DNA of 64,000 bases from positions 1 through 64,000 of the forward strand of contig JAHBXY010000016.1 in assembly GCA_019636275.1 (NCBI GenBank), given 5' to 3'. A program made the position numbers and the translations under genes. Shown in pieces: positions 1 to 8,577 of this stretch. The notes beneath the pieces are model-generated. The model saw nothing but the letters and a program-made list of their open reading frames with translations, did no database searches and was not told the DNA's origin. Origin of the DNA: Planctomycetota bacterium. Lineage in GTDB: Bacteria > Planctomycetota > J058. How positions within the stretch are numbered: position 1 is the first letter of the stretch; every line of letters begins with the position of its first letter.

Positions 1-7
1 CGCGCGC

Positions 8-57
8 GGCGCCGGGTGTCGCTCACCCGGCGCCTCGCCGGCGCCGGACACGGCGCC
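8..57 (-). terminator. Paired GC hairpins after the polysaccharide kinase gene
   Basis: Two adjacent hairpins lie just past the stop codon of the minus-strand gene. The first has a perfect 11-bp stem (8-18 with 24-34) and a 5-nt loop. The second has 7-bp arms (40-46 with 51-57) and a 4-nt loop. There is no clear T-run, as is common at very high GC, so a role in termination or mRNA 3' protection is inferred. Confidence 0.5.
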
Positions 58-69
58 GCCAGGTCGCCC

Positions 70-2247
70 TCAGGCCGACGCCCGCCCGGCGCCGGCGCCG
101 GCGTCGTCGTCGGGGACCTGCGGGAGGAAGACGAAGAAGCCGCCCGGCACCGGGGCGGGGCGCCCCTGGTCGGCGCGGACGTAGCCGTCGTAGCCGAACG
201 CCGGGTCGTCCTCGGGCGTGACGTCGTTGAGGACGAGGCCCAGGCTCCGCCCGCCCACGGCCTGGATCTGGTCGAGCGCGCCGCGGACGATGCTCCGGCG
301 CGAGGCGCCGACGCGCGCCACGTGCACGACGCCGTGGACGTGCCTGGCGAGCAGGCTGGCATCGGCCAGCGGGCGCGCCGGCGGGCCATCGATCACGACG
401 TGGTCGTAGCGCCCGCGCGCCGCCTGGAGGAGCGCCTCCAGCTCCGGCCGCAGCAGGACGTCGGCGGGGCTGAGCGGACACGGCCCGCTGGGGAGGAAGT
501 CGAGGCCCTCGAACTCCGTCTCCCGCACGACGTCCTCGAGCTGCGCCTGGCCCAGGAGCAGGTCCGACAGGCCCTCGTCGCGGTCGTCGAGGACGAGCAA
601 GGGCCGGAGCCGCGGCCGGCGCAGGTCACCCTCGATCAGCAGCGTGCGTCCGCCCGCCCGCGCCAGCGCCGTGGCCAGGTTCAGGCTGAAGAAGCTCTTG
701 CCCTCGCCGGGCGCGCCGCTGGTGACCAGGAGCGCCCCGTTGCGCAGGCCGCCCGCGACGACGGCGAGGTTCACGCGGATCAGGCCCAGCGCCTCGGCGA
801 CCCAGGACGACCCGCGCAGGTGCGTCAGCTCGTCGACCGCCGTCAGGTCGAGGCGCGGGACCTGCCCGAGCAGCGGGACGCCGGCGTCCTCGAGGTCCTC
901 GGGCCGCATGACCGCGTCGTCGAGGTGGTCCCAGAGCACGAGGCTCATGAGCCCGAGGACGAACACGCCCAGCGCCGCGCCGATCAGGTTGAGCGCGCTC
1001 ACGCGCGGCCTGGGCTTCGTCGGCGGCTGGGCCGGGTTGACGATCATGGCCCCGGAGCCGCTGACGCTACGCGCCTCGAGCCGCCGCAGCTCGTTGCGCG
1101 TCACCTCGAGCTCGCGCTCGTAGAACTCCACCTGGCGCAGGACCGCCCGGTACTGCCCCTCGAGCTGGTTGAGGCTCGTCACGGTGCTGCGCTCGGCCTC
1201 GATCAGCTCCCGAAGCTCGCGCTCCTGCGCGACGAGGGCCGCCTCCCGCTGCGCGTGCATGGCCATCTGCCCGCGGGCGGCGGCCGTCAGCAGCTCGCGG
1301 AAGGCGCGGCGCGCCGACTCGAGCTGCGCCTCGAGGTCGCGGAACTCGACGAGCTGCTCGAGCTTGTCCTGCGGCACGTGGGCGCGCAGGTTGGCCAGGC
1401 GCACGTTGAGCTCGGCGATGTGCTCGCGGCGCGCCGCGACCAGCGGGTCGTTGCCGCCGAGGCCGGCGAGCTGCTCGATCTCCGGCACGGCGGCGATCTG
1501 CCGCACGCGCTGCTCGTAGGACGCGCGCTCGGTCTGGGCCAGCGCCCGCTCGAGCTGGAGCGCCGTGAGCCGCCCCTGGAGGTCCTGGGTGCGGACGAGG
1601 GGGGACGCGCGCTGGGCGTCGAAGTTGTGGTAGCCCGAGCGCTCGTACAGGTCGCGCTGGCGCTCCTCCGACGCGCGGAGCAGCTCGAGGAGCCGCTGCT
1701 CGTCCTTGCGGAGCTGCTGCTCCCGCGCGACCTCCCGCGAGCTGAGGAACTCGTCGCTGAAGGGGATGAACGCGTTCATGAGCGCGTTGACGGCGGCGGC
1801 CGACCGATGCGGGTCGCTGGTGGACGCCTCGGCGTGGATGAGGAAGGTGTCCTTCAGGGGATAGACCGTGATCGCCGAGAGGAACTCGTCGCGCTGGTCC
1901 TGCCGCTCGGGCCCCTCGGCGAGCTCGTAGCCGAAGGCCTCCATCGCGCGGTCGACCACCACGTGGCTGGTGAGGAGCTGGTGGTGGGTCTCGAACATGG
2001 ACATGGCCGCCGGCGAGCGGGGGTCGACGCCCACGGGCGACCACATGCCGAGCTGGACCATGCCGGTGGCGGTGTAGACCGGCTCCTTGAGCAGCGACAG
2101 GCCGACGAGGACGGAGACCGCGATGGCCGAGGCCAGGACGGGGATCCAGCCGCGCCGGCGGAACACGGCCATGACGCGGAGGACGTTCTTGCGCGCCGCC
2201 GACGGGTCGTCGAGCGGGTCGAGCGGGACCGGCGAGGGGGCGCTCAC
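70..2247 (-). CDS. Polysaccharide co-polymerase fused to BY-type tyrosine autokinase
   Basis: This 725-residue inner-membrane protein probably sets chain length and regulates export of an exopolysaccharide. The N-terminal Wzz domain starts with a TM helix (about residues 34-53, after FRRRGW). A long periplasmic coiled coil follows, then a second TM near residue 445 after a proline-rich PAQPPTKPRP motif. The cytoplasmic BY-kinase domain has Walker A SGAPGEGKS, Walker A' LLIEGDLRRPR and Walker B VVIDGPP. The usual C-terminal tyrosine cluster is reduced to FGYDGY, and Walker A' reads EGD rather than DAD. The GTG start overlaps the stop of the upstream export gene (GTGA), so the two are probably translationally coupled. 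Confidence 0.88.
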   Translation of the reverse strand: MSAPSPVPLDPLDDPSAARKNVLRVMAVFRRRGWIPVLASAIAVSVLVGLSLLKEPVYTATGMVQLGMWSPVGVDPRSPAAMSMFETHHQLLTSHVVVDRAMEAFGYELAEGPERQDQRDEFLSAITVYPLKDTFLIHAEASTSDPHRSAAAVNALMNAFIPFSDEFLSSREVAREQQLRKDEQRLLELLRASEERQRDLYERSGYHNFDAQRASPLVRTQDLQGRLTALQLERALAQTERASYEQRVRQIAAVPEIEQLAGLGGNDPLVAARREHIAELNVRLANLRAHVPQDKLEQLVEFRDLEAQLESARRAFRELLTAAARGQMAMHAQREAALVAQERELRELIEAERSTVTSLNQLEGQYRAVLRQVEFYERELEVTRNELRRLEARSVSGSGAMIVNPAQPPTKPRPRVSALNLIGAALGVFVLGLMSLVLWDHLDDAVMRPEDLEDAGVPLLGQVPRLDLTAVDELTHLRGSSWVAEALGLIRVNLAVVAGGLRNGALLVTSGAPGEGKSFFSLNLATALARAGGRTLLIEGDLRRPRLRPLLVLDDRDEGLSDLLLGQAQLEDVVRETEFEGLDFLPSGPCPLSPADVLLRPELEALLQAARGRYDHVVIDGPPARPLADASLLARHVHGVVHVARVGASRRSIVRGALDQIQAVGGRSLGLVLNDVTPEDDPAFGYDGYVRADQGRPAPVPGGFFVFLPQVPDDDAGAGAGRASA

Positions 2248-3545
2248 CACATGCCCTCCGGGACGACCACCGTGTCGCCGGGCTGGAGGAGGAACTCGCG
2301 CTCGTCGCGCTCGCCGTCGAGGATGTCGTCCACGGGGACCTCGATCGTGACGCGCCGGCCGTCCTCGCTGCGCAGGATCTTCACGCCGCTGGGCTTCCCG
2401 AACTGGGTGAACCAGCCGGCCTCCGAGATCGCCTGGACGGCCGTCATGCCGCGCCCGGGGAGGATCAGCGGCCCGTTGCTCTTCACGCCGGGGCCGACCA
2501 CGTAGACGCGCTGCACCTGCGGGACGAACAGCACCTGGCCCGGGTCGATCGGGTCGCTCGGCCCGGCCGGCGCCTCCGAGTCGAGGCCCATGACGGTCCC
2601 GCCGGTCGGGTCGGCCTCGGGGGTGGCGCCGCCCGCGAGGAGCAGGAGCGACGCCACGGTCATGCCGGGGCGCCAGGTGTAGCGGCCGGGCGCCACGACC
2701 TCGCCGTAGACGAAGACGTCGGGGAGCCGGGGCACGACGAGCTGGTCGCCCGCGATCACCCAGGCCTCGCGCCCGGCGAGCTGGGCGTCGACGAGCTCGC
2801 GCAGGCTGAAGTGATAGACGACCGGGCCGCTGGCCCCGTCGGCCGAGGGCCGCCCGCGCTGGCGCAGGAGGTGGAGCCGGTCGGTGTCGGCGTCGGCGGC
2901 GGCTCCCTGCGCCAGGGAGAGGAGCTCGTAGATCCCGAGCGAGCGGTCGAGCGGCAGCGGGTAGACCGTCGTCATGGCCGCCGTGCCCGGCCCGCCGCCT
3001 GCCCCTGGCGCGTGCGCGCCGACGCGGCCGATGACCTCGACGGAGCGCGCCGAACGCTCGAGCAGGCGCACGCTCACCTGGTGCGCGCCGCGCTGCGTGT
3101 AGGTGGACGCGAGCTGCGCCTCGATCCGCGCCGCGAGCTCCTTGGGGGTCAGGCCCTTGGCGTCGATCAGCTCGACCGGCCCCTCGACGCGCCCGTCCTG
3201 GCCGACGGTGCGCGGCCCGCTCAGCTCGGGCAGGGAGAGGCAGGTGACGTGGACCTGGTCGCCCGGCTGGAGCCGGTCCTCGTGCCCCGCGAGCAGCGCC
3301 TCGAGGCCCAGCTCCGGCGTCGTGCGCGCCAGCGCGTCGGCCATGGCGTCGAGCGCGGGCGTCGGGCTGGGGACGCCGCTCTCGGCGACCACGCGGGCGT
3401 GGGTCCGGCGCGGGTCGGGCCGCACGTCGGCGGGCGAGAAGGCCCGCGGCGGGCTGCCGCCGCAGCCGGCGACGAGGGCCAGGGCCGCGGCGAGCGCGCC
3501 GCGGACGAAGCGCCCCGGCGCGCTCAGGGTCGAGGGATGCACCAC
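2244..3545 (-). CDS. Wza-like polysaccharide export lipoprotein with SLBB domains
   Basis: This 433-residue protein is likely the outer-membrane or periplasmic channel for the exopolysaccharide. It has a lipoprotein signal ending in lipobox LVAGC near residue 28. A Poly_export domain begins around residue 80 (RLQPGDQVHVTC), followed by two SLBB-type repeats (VFVYGEVVAPGRYTW and VYVVGPGVKSNGPL) and a closing LQPGDTVVVPEGMW. A GTG start is chosen because a strong Shine-Dalgarno GGAGGTG (3557-3551) sits 5 nt upstream. It is the first gene of a two-gene operon with the Wzz/BY-kinase. No obvious C-terminal amphipathic Wza barrel helix is seen, so the pore may need another partner. Confidence 0.87.
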   Translation of the reverse strand: MVHPSTLSAPGRFVRGALAAALALVAGCGGSPPRAFSPADVRPDPRRTHARVVAESGVPSPTPALDAMADALARTTPELGLEALLAGHEDRLQPGDQVHVTCLSLPELSGPRTVGQDGRVEGPVELIDAKGLTPKELAARIEAQLASTYTQRGAHQVSVRLLERSARSVEVIGRVGAHAPGAGGGPGTAAMTTVYPLPLDRSLGIYELLSLAQGAAADADTDRLHLLRQRGRPSADGASGPVVYHFSLRELVDAQLAGREAWVIAGDQLVVPRLPDVFVYGEVVAPGRYTWRPGMTVASLLLLAGGATPEADPTGGTVMGLDSEAPAGPSDPIDPGQVLFVPQVQRVYVVGPGVKSNGPLILPGRGMTAVQAISEAGWFTQFGKPSGVKILRSEDGRRVTIEVPVDDILDGERDEREFLLQPGDTVVVPEGMW

Positions 3546-3822
3546 GAAGACACCTCCGGCGTCGCCCCGGGCCGCGCACGCCTCGTGCCGGGGTCGCGTC
3601 GCGGCCGACCGGCAGGGCGGTGACGCGCTCTGGACCGCCTCCGGACCCGCGCAGCTCGCTCCACCCCGGCGGAGGGTGGGGTGGTTTCCCCGGCCGCGGG
3701 CGCTTCCGCCCTGAGCGCCCCAGCCCGGGGCACGTCCGCGCCGAGGTCGCGCCCTGGCCCCGGGGTTGCGACCGGCGGCGTCACCGGTCGTGCCTCTGAC
3801 CCCACGGCCGACGGGAGGCTCC
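3546..3822. promoter_or_regulatory. Divergent intergenic region between export and sugar-modification operons
   Basis: These 277 bp separate two head-to-head operons, so they should carry both promoters. The only confident signals are the ribosome sites at each end: GGAGGTG for the minus gene and GGGAGG (3813-3818) for the plus gene. An inverted GGGTGG/CCACCC-rich patch lies near 3660-3690, but no convincing -35/-10 pair was found. Confidence 0.4.
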
Positions 3823-4875
3823 GTGCGCGTTCTGGTGACGGGACACCTCGGTTACATCGGCTCGATCCTCACCCCGATGATGTTGCGCGAGGGGTTCGAG
3901 GTCGTGGGCCTCGACTCGGACCTCTACCGCGCCTGCTCGTTCGGCGGCGCCCCGACGAAGGTCCCGACGATCCACAAGGACGTGCGCGACGTGACCCGCT
4001 CGGACGTCGAGGGGTTCGACGCGATCGTCCACCTGGCCGGGCTCTCGAACGACCCGCTCGGCGACCTCGACCCGGCCCTGACCTTCGCGATCAACCACGA
4101 GGCCACCGTCCGCCTGGCGCGGCACGCCAAGAAGGCCGGCGTGGAGCGCTTCGTCTTCTCGTCGTCGTGCAGCACCTACGGCGCCGCGCAGGACGAGTTC
4201 CTCACCGAGGAGGCGCCCTTCAACCCGGTCACGCCCTACGGGGAGTCGAAGGTGCTCGCGGAGCGCGACCTCGCCGAGCTGGCCGACTACGGCTTCTCGC
4301 CCACCTTCCTGCGCAACGCCACCGCCTACGGCCTGTCGCCGCGGCTGCGCTTCGACCTCGTCGTCAACAACCTCACGGCCTGGGCCTTCACCACCGGCCG
4401 CGTGCACCTCAAGAGCGACGGCTCGGCCTGGCGCCCGCTGGTGCACATCGAGGACATCTCCCTGGCGTTCATCGCCGCGCTCCGCGCGCCGCGGGAGCGC
4501 ATCCACAACGAGGCGTTCAACATCGGCCACACGGCCGAGAACTACCGCGTCCGCCAGGTCGCGCGGCTCGTGGGCGAGGTCGTGCCCGACAGCGTGATCG
4601 AGATGCAGTCGGGCGCCGAGGCCGACAAGCGCAACTACTTCGTCAACTGCGAGAAGGCGCAGCGCGTGCTCGACGGGTTCCGCCCCCGCTGGACGGTCAA
4701 GAAGGGCATCGAGGAGCTCCACACCGCCTACCAGCGCTACGGGCTGCGCCTCGAGGAGTTCGAGGGCGACCGCTACCAGCGCGTGGCGCACGTGCGCAAG
4801 CTCATGGCCGCGGGCGACCTGGCCCCGGACCTGCGCTGGACCGCCGCCGAGCAGGGCGAGCGGGAGGCCGCGTGA
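3823..4875 (+). CDS. NAD-dependent epimerase/dehydratase (nucleotide-sugar SDR)
   Basis: This 350-residue extended short-chain dehydrogenase probably interconverts or reduces a nucleotide sugar for surface polysaccharide. The Rossmann motif [10 protein letters not shown] is at residues 4-13, a SSSCSTYG active-site region lies near residue 118, and the catalytic pair is in YGESK. The start is GTG at 3823, because GGGAGG lies 4 nt upstream and it places the Rossmann strand at residue 2; a longer in-frame extension lacks SD support. The stop overlaps the next gene by GTGA. Together with the following C-methyltransferases this suggests synthesis of a branched or deoxy-hexose. The exact substrate cannot be read from sequence. 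Confidence 0.88.
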   Translation: MRVLVTGHLGYIGSILTPMMLREGFEVVGLDSDLYRACSFGGAPTKVPTIHKDVRDVTRSDVEGFDAIVHLAGLSNDPLGDLDPALTFAINHEATVRLARHAKKAGVERFVFSSSCSTYGAAQDEFLTEEAPFNPVTPYGESKVLAERDLAELADYGFSPTFLRNATAYGLSPRLRFDLVVNNLTAWAFTTGRVHLKSDGSAWRPLVHIEDISLAFIAALRAPRERIHNEAFNIGHTAENYRVRQVARLVGEVVPDSVIEMQSGAEADKRNYFVNCEKAQRVLDGFRPRWTVKKGIEELHTAYQRYGLRLEEFEGDRYQRVAHVRKLMAAGDLAPDLRWTAAEQGEREAA

Positions 4876-6170
4876 CGCCCGCCCGCGACGACGACCGCCA
4901 GGCCGACCCGACCGCGCGCGCCGCCCGCTTCGAGGCGCGCTGCCGCGACGCGCGCTGCCGCTCGTGCGAGTTCCCCGGCCTGAGCCCGGTCCTCGACCTC
5001 GGCGACATGCCGCTCTCCGACGGCTTCGTCACCGCGGCCGAGCTCGACGGCCCGCGCGGGACCCGGCGCTTCCCCCTCGAGGTCGCGTTCTGCCAGCACT
5101 GCTCGCTCGTGCAGATCCTCGAGACGGTGCCGCCCGAGGTGCTGTTCTGCGACGACTACCCCTACTTCTCCTCGTTCTCCGACTCGTGGCTGGAGCACTG
5201 CCGCCGGAGCGCCGAGGCGCTGATCGAGGAGCGGCGGCTGGGCCCGGGCAGCCTGGTCGTCGAGGTGGCCAGCAACGACGGCTACATGCTCAAGAACTTC
5301 GTCGCCCGCGGGATCTCCGTCCTGGGGATCGACCCGGCCGCCGGCCCCGCCCGCGAGGCCGAGCGGCGCGGGATCCGCACCATCTGCGCCTTCTTCGGCC
5401 GGCACCTGGGCGAGGAGCTGCGCAACCAGGGGGTCCGCGCCGACGTCGTCCTGGGCAACAACGTCCTGGCGCACGTCGCCGACCTCAACGGCTTCGTCGA
5501 CGGGATCGCCCGCCTCCTGCGCGAGGAGGGCGTGGCCGTGATCGAGTGCCCATACGTGGTCGACCTGGTGGAGAAGCGCGAGTTCGACACGATCTACCAC
5601 GAGCACCTGTGCTACTTCTCCGTCACGGCGCTCGACGGGCTGTTCTCGCGGCACGGCCTGCACCTGACGCGCGTCGAGCGGCTGCCGACCCACGGCGGCT
5701 CGCTCCGGCTCTTCGTGCAGCTCGCGCCGGCGGCGCGGCCGACGGTCGAGGCGCTGCTCGAGGAGGAGCGCCGGCTCGGCGTCGACGGCGCCGCCTACTA
5801 CCAGGACTTCGCCGGGCGCGTCCGGGCCCTGCGCGCCGACCTGCGCGGGATGCTCGACGAGCTGCGCCGCCAGGGGCGTCGGATCGGCGCCTACGGCGCG
5901 CCGGCCAAGGGGACGATCCTCCTCAACTACCTGGGCGTCGACGCGGGCACCGTCGAGCTCGCCGTCGACCGCAACGTGCACAAGCACGGCAAGTTCATCC
6001 CGGGCGCCCGGATCCCGATCCACCCGACGGAGCGCGTGCTCGAGGGCGACCTCGACCACCTGCTCCTGCTGCCCTGGAACCTCAAGGACGAGGTCCTCGC
6101 CCAGCAGGAGACCTTCCGGCGGCGCGGGGGGAAGTTCATCATCCCGCTCCCCACCCCCGAGATCATCTGA
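4872..6170 (+). CDS. SAM-dependent sugar C-methyltransferase (zinc-finger type)
   Basis: This 432-residue protein resembles the NDP-hexose C-methyltransferases that add a methyl group at C3 of a keto-sugar. Two CxxC-type pairs near residues 34 and 74 (CRSC, CQHC) form the predicted N-terminal zinc site. The SAM domain carries [12 protein letters not shown], and the catalytic-type motif YHEHLCYFS lies near residue 240. The C-terminal Rossmann-like half contains [15 protein letters not shown]. The GTG start overlaps the upstream epimerase stop. The following gene has the same architecture, so the two appear to be diverged paralogues that may act in sequence or on different sugars. Confidence 0.87.
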   Translation: MTPARDDDRQADPTARAARFEARCRDARCRSCEFPGLSPVLDLGDMPLSDGFVTAAELDGPRGTRRFPLEVAFCQHCSLVQILETVPPEVLFCDDYPYFSSFSDSWLEHCRRSAEALIEERRLGPGSLVVEVASNDGYMLKNFVARGISVLGIDPAAGPAREAERRGIRTICAFFGRHLGEELRNQGVRADVVLGNNVLAHVADLNGFVDGIARLLREEGVAVIECPYVVDLVEKREFDTIYHEHLCYFSVTALDGLFSRHGLHLTRVERLPTHGGSLRLFVQLAPAARPTVEALLEEERRLGVDGAAYYQDFAGRVRALRADLRGMLDELRRQGRRIGAYGAPAKGTILLNYLGVDAGTVELAVDRNVHKHGKFIPGARIPIHPTERVLEGDLDHLLLLPWNLKDEVLAQQETFRRRGGKFIIPLPTPEII

Positions 6171-6178
6171 GGCGCCCC

Positions 6179-7378
6179 ATGCCCGCCAGCTTCCCCCCGC
6201 TCGAGCCCGAGGCCATGGCCTGCCCCGCCTGCGACGCCCGCGGCCTGCAGGCCTTCTACGACGTGCCGCAGGTGCCGGTGAACAGCTGCATCCTCATGGC
6301 GAGCCGCGAGGAGGCGCTGGCCTACCCGCGCGGCCACCTGCGGCTGGCGCACTGCCCGGCGTGCGGCTTCGTCGCCAGCACGCGCTTCGACCCCGCGCTG
6401 GAGTACTCCGCCCGCTACGAGGAGACGCAGGCCTTCTCGGGCACGTTCAACGCGTTCTCCCGCCGCCTCGTCGAGGACCTCGTCGAGCGGCAGGGGGTGC
6501 GCGGCAAGACGGTGCTCGAGATCGGCTGCGGCAAGGGCGAGTTCCTCGTCGAGCTGTGCGAGGCCGGCGGCAACCGCGGCGTCGGGGTCGACCCCGGCTA
6601 CCGGCCCGAGCGCACGCGCACGACGGCGCAGGTGGAGTTCATCCGCGACTTCTACGGCGAGCGGCACGCGCGCGTCGACGCCGACGTGATCGTGTGCCGC
6701 CACACGCTCGAGCACATCGAGCGGCCGCGGGAGCTCGTGCGCTCGATCCGCCGCCAGGTCGGCGACCGGCGCGACGTGCTCGTGTTCTTCGAGGTGCCCG
6801 ACGTCCTGCGGGTCCTGCAGGAGGGCGCCTTCTGGGACCTGTACCACGAGCACTGCAGCTACTTCACCGCCGGCAGCCTGGCGCGCCTGTTCCGCCAGGA
6901 GGGCTTCGACGTCGTCGAGCTGGAGCTGGCCTACGCCGACCAGTACGTCCTCCTCACGGCGCGGCCGGCCGACGGGCCGACGACCCCGCGCCTGCCGCTC
7001 GAGCACGACCTCGACGCCATCCGCGCCGCCGTCGACGGCTTCGCCGGCGCCTGCCAACGGCAGCTCGAGGGCTTCGGCGCGCAGCTCCGCGCGGCCGCGG
7101 CGCAGGGCGAGCGGACGGTCGTGTGGGGCTCGGGCTCCAAGGGCGTCGCGTTCCTCACCACGCTCGGCGACGCGGCGCCCGTCGACTGCGTCGTCGACGT
7201 CAACCCGCACCGGCAGGGGCGCTTCATGCCGGGGACGGGCCACCCGATCGTCTCGCCCGAGGCGCTCGTGGGGGTGCGGCCCGACCACGTCGTCGTCATG
7301 AACCCGATCTACGTCCAGGAGATCGGGCGCGACCTCGCGCGGCTGGCGCTGACGCCCAGCCTGCGCGCGGCCGCCTGA
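6179..7378 (+). CDS. Second SAM-dependent C-methyltransferase of the same family
   Basis: This 399-residue enzyme shares its layout with the preceding protein. It has an N-terminal zinc site (CPAC near residue 14, CPAC near residue 60), SAM-binding motif VLEIGCGKGEFL around residue 120, the YHEHCSYFT motif around residue 222, and a C-terminal domain with VVWGSGSKGVAFLTTL. It begins 8 bp after the upstream stop with no strong SD, which suggests re-initiation. The SAM motif is the classic E-GCGKG form, while its neighbour has ASNDG. The substrate is probably an NDP-keto-sugar, by family inference only. Confidence 0.85.
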   Translation: MPASFPPLEPEAMACPACDARGLQAFYDVPQVPVNSCILMASREEALAYPRGHLRLAHCPACGFVASTRFDPALEYSARYEETQAFSGTFNAFSRRLVEDLVERQGVRGKTVLEIGCGKGEFLVELCEAGGNRGVGVDPGYRPERTRTTAQVEFIRDFYGERHARVDADVIVCRHTLEHIERPRELVRSIRRQVGDRRDVLVFFEVPDVLRVLQEGAFWDLYHEHCSYFTAGSLARLFRQEGFDVVELELAYADQYVLLTARPADGPTTPRLPLEHDLDAIRAAVDGFAGACQRQLEGFGAQLRAAAAQGERTVVWGSGSKGVAFLTTLGDAAPVDCVVDVNPHRQGRFMPGTGHPIVSPEALVGVRPDHVVVMNPIYVQEIGRDLARLALTPSLRAAA

Positions 7379-7401
7379 ACCTGGCAGCGAGAGGCGGTCG
7401 G

Positions 7402-8466
7402 ATGGGCTTCCTGCAGCGGTTGCTTGGGCGCGACCAGGGCGAGGGGGGGGCGGCGCGCCCGGGGCCAGCCCCGCCGAACGCGCACGAGATCCATCGCCTG
7501 CTGGCCCGCGGCGGACAGACGGTCTCGCTGCGGCAGCTCCGCAGCTACGGCCTCCACGCCGTGCGCGTCCTCGACGCGCCGACGATCCACCGCGTCGTCC
7601 GCGACGCGGTGGACAAGGTGCTCGCCGAGCGCCCGGCCACGGCGCCGCCGCTCACGCAGCGTGAGCGGGCGCGCGTCGAGGAGGCCACGCGCGCGCACGT
7701 CCTGCAGCTCATGCAGCAGAACGAGCGGCTCGAGGCCGAGCGGGCGCAGGCCCACGCGGCCCGCGAGCAGGCCGACGCGGCCCGCGAGCAGGCCGACGCG
7801 GCCCGCGAGCAGGCCGAGGCGGCGAGGGGCGAGGTCGAGCGCCGCCGCGCCGAGCTCGAGCGGCAGATCGCCGCCTTGCGCGAGGAGCTCGATGGGCGGC
7901 AGTCGGAGCTCGCGCACGAGCGCGCCCGCACGGTCCGGCAGATCGTCGTCATCGATGACGAGAGCTTCGTCCAGATGGAGCGCCGGATCGTCCACCTGTT
8001 CGAGCGCATGGCCCGCGACGGCGAGCTCGAGGGGCCGAACGGGAAGATCGACCTCGCGGCCGTGCAGCGCGAGCTGACCGAGGTGCTCGGCCACGTCGTC
8101 GCCGACGTCAAGGCGAAGCACGCCGGGGCCGACGAGGCGCGGATCGAGGAGCTCGAGCTGCGCATCGCCAAGCTCAACCAGGCGCTGACCGAGCGCGAGG
8201 AGGCGATCCGCAAGCTCGCCGAGATGAAGGGCTTCGACCCGGGGATCGCGTCGCTCTACGACTCGATCCAGGGCCTCGACCCCTCGGCGCTCGACTTCCA
8301 GCGGAAGTCCGAGCTGCTCAAGGAGGTCTTCGTGCAGAACTGCGAGCTGCTGGGGATCGATGTCGCCGCGCAAGACCTGGTCATCCCGGCGCCGGGGGCG
8401 AATCCCGCGCCGGTGGGGATTCCGGCCAGCGCTGACCCGTCTCCCGCCGTGGAGACGGCCTATTAG
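7402..8466 (+). CDS. Coiled-coil protein of unknown function upstream of MamK-like actin
   Basis: This 354-residue soluble protein has no recognised family. The first residues (MGFLQRLLGR) could form an amphipathic membrane-targeting helix. A globular part (about 27-85) follows, then a long coiled coil (about 95-180) containing three near-identical heptads AREQADA encoded by 21-bp repeats. After a non-coiled segment with VVIDDESFVQM there is a second short coiled coil (about 235-275). The C-terminus is proline-rich. Its position directly before a bacterial actin gene suggests it could be an adaptor or membrane anchor for that filament, by analogy with MamJ-MamK. That role is inference from context only. 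Confidence 0.7.
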   Translation: MGFLQRLLGRDQGEGGAARPGPAPPNAHEIHRLLARGGQTVSLRQLRSYGLHAVRVLDAPTIHRVVRDAVDKVLAERPATAPPLTQRERARVEEATRAHVLQLMQQNERLEAERAQAHAAREQADAAREQADAAREQAEAARGEVERRRAELERQIAALREELDGRQSELAHERARTVRQIVVIDDESFVQMERRIVHLFERMARDGELEGPNGKIDLAAVQRELTEVLGHVVADVKAKHAGADEARIEELELRIAKLNQALTEREEAIRKLAEMKGFDPGIASLYDSIQGLDPSALDFQRKSELLKEVFVQNCELLGIDVAAQDLVIPAPGANPAPVGIPASADPSPAVETAY

Positions 8467-8472
8467 CCGGGG

Positions 8473-8496
8473 GCACGGGCGCGGCGCGCCCCGTGC
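8473..8496 (+). terminator. Hairpin between coiled-coil gene and MamK-like gene
   Basis: An 11-12 bp GC stem (8473-8483 with 8485-8496, one bulge) forms about six bases after the coiled-coil gene's stop codon. No U-run follows. It may partially terminate or set the relative amounts of the two gene products. Functional assignment is inferred from position. Confidence 0.35.
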
Positions 8497-8577
8497 TCGG
8501 GACCTCGGGACGAGAGCGACCCGGAAGCCAGGACCCGAGGAAAGAGTCCCAGGCGGGGCGCGCAGGAGCGGTGACGC

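Noticed and set aside
16..2505. 829-codon plus-strand open frame opposite the kinase and export genes
   Set aside because: It is antisense to two clear genes, has arginine/alanine-rich composition and no domain. High GC leaves such frames open by chance.
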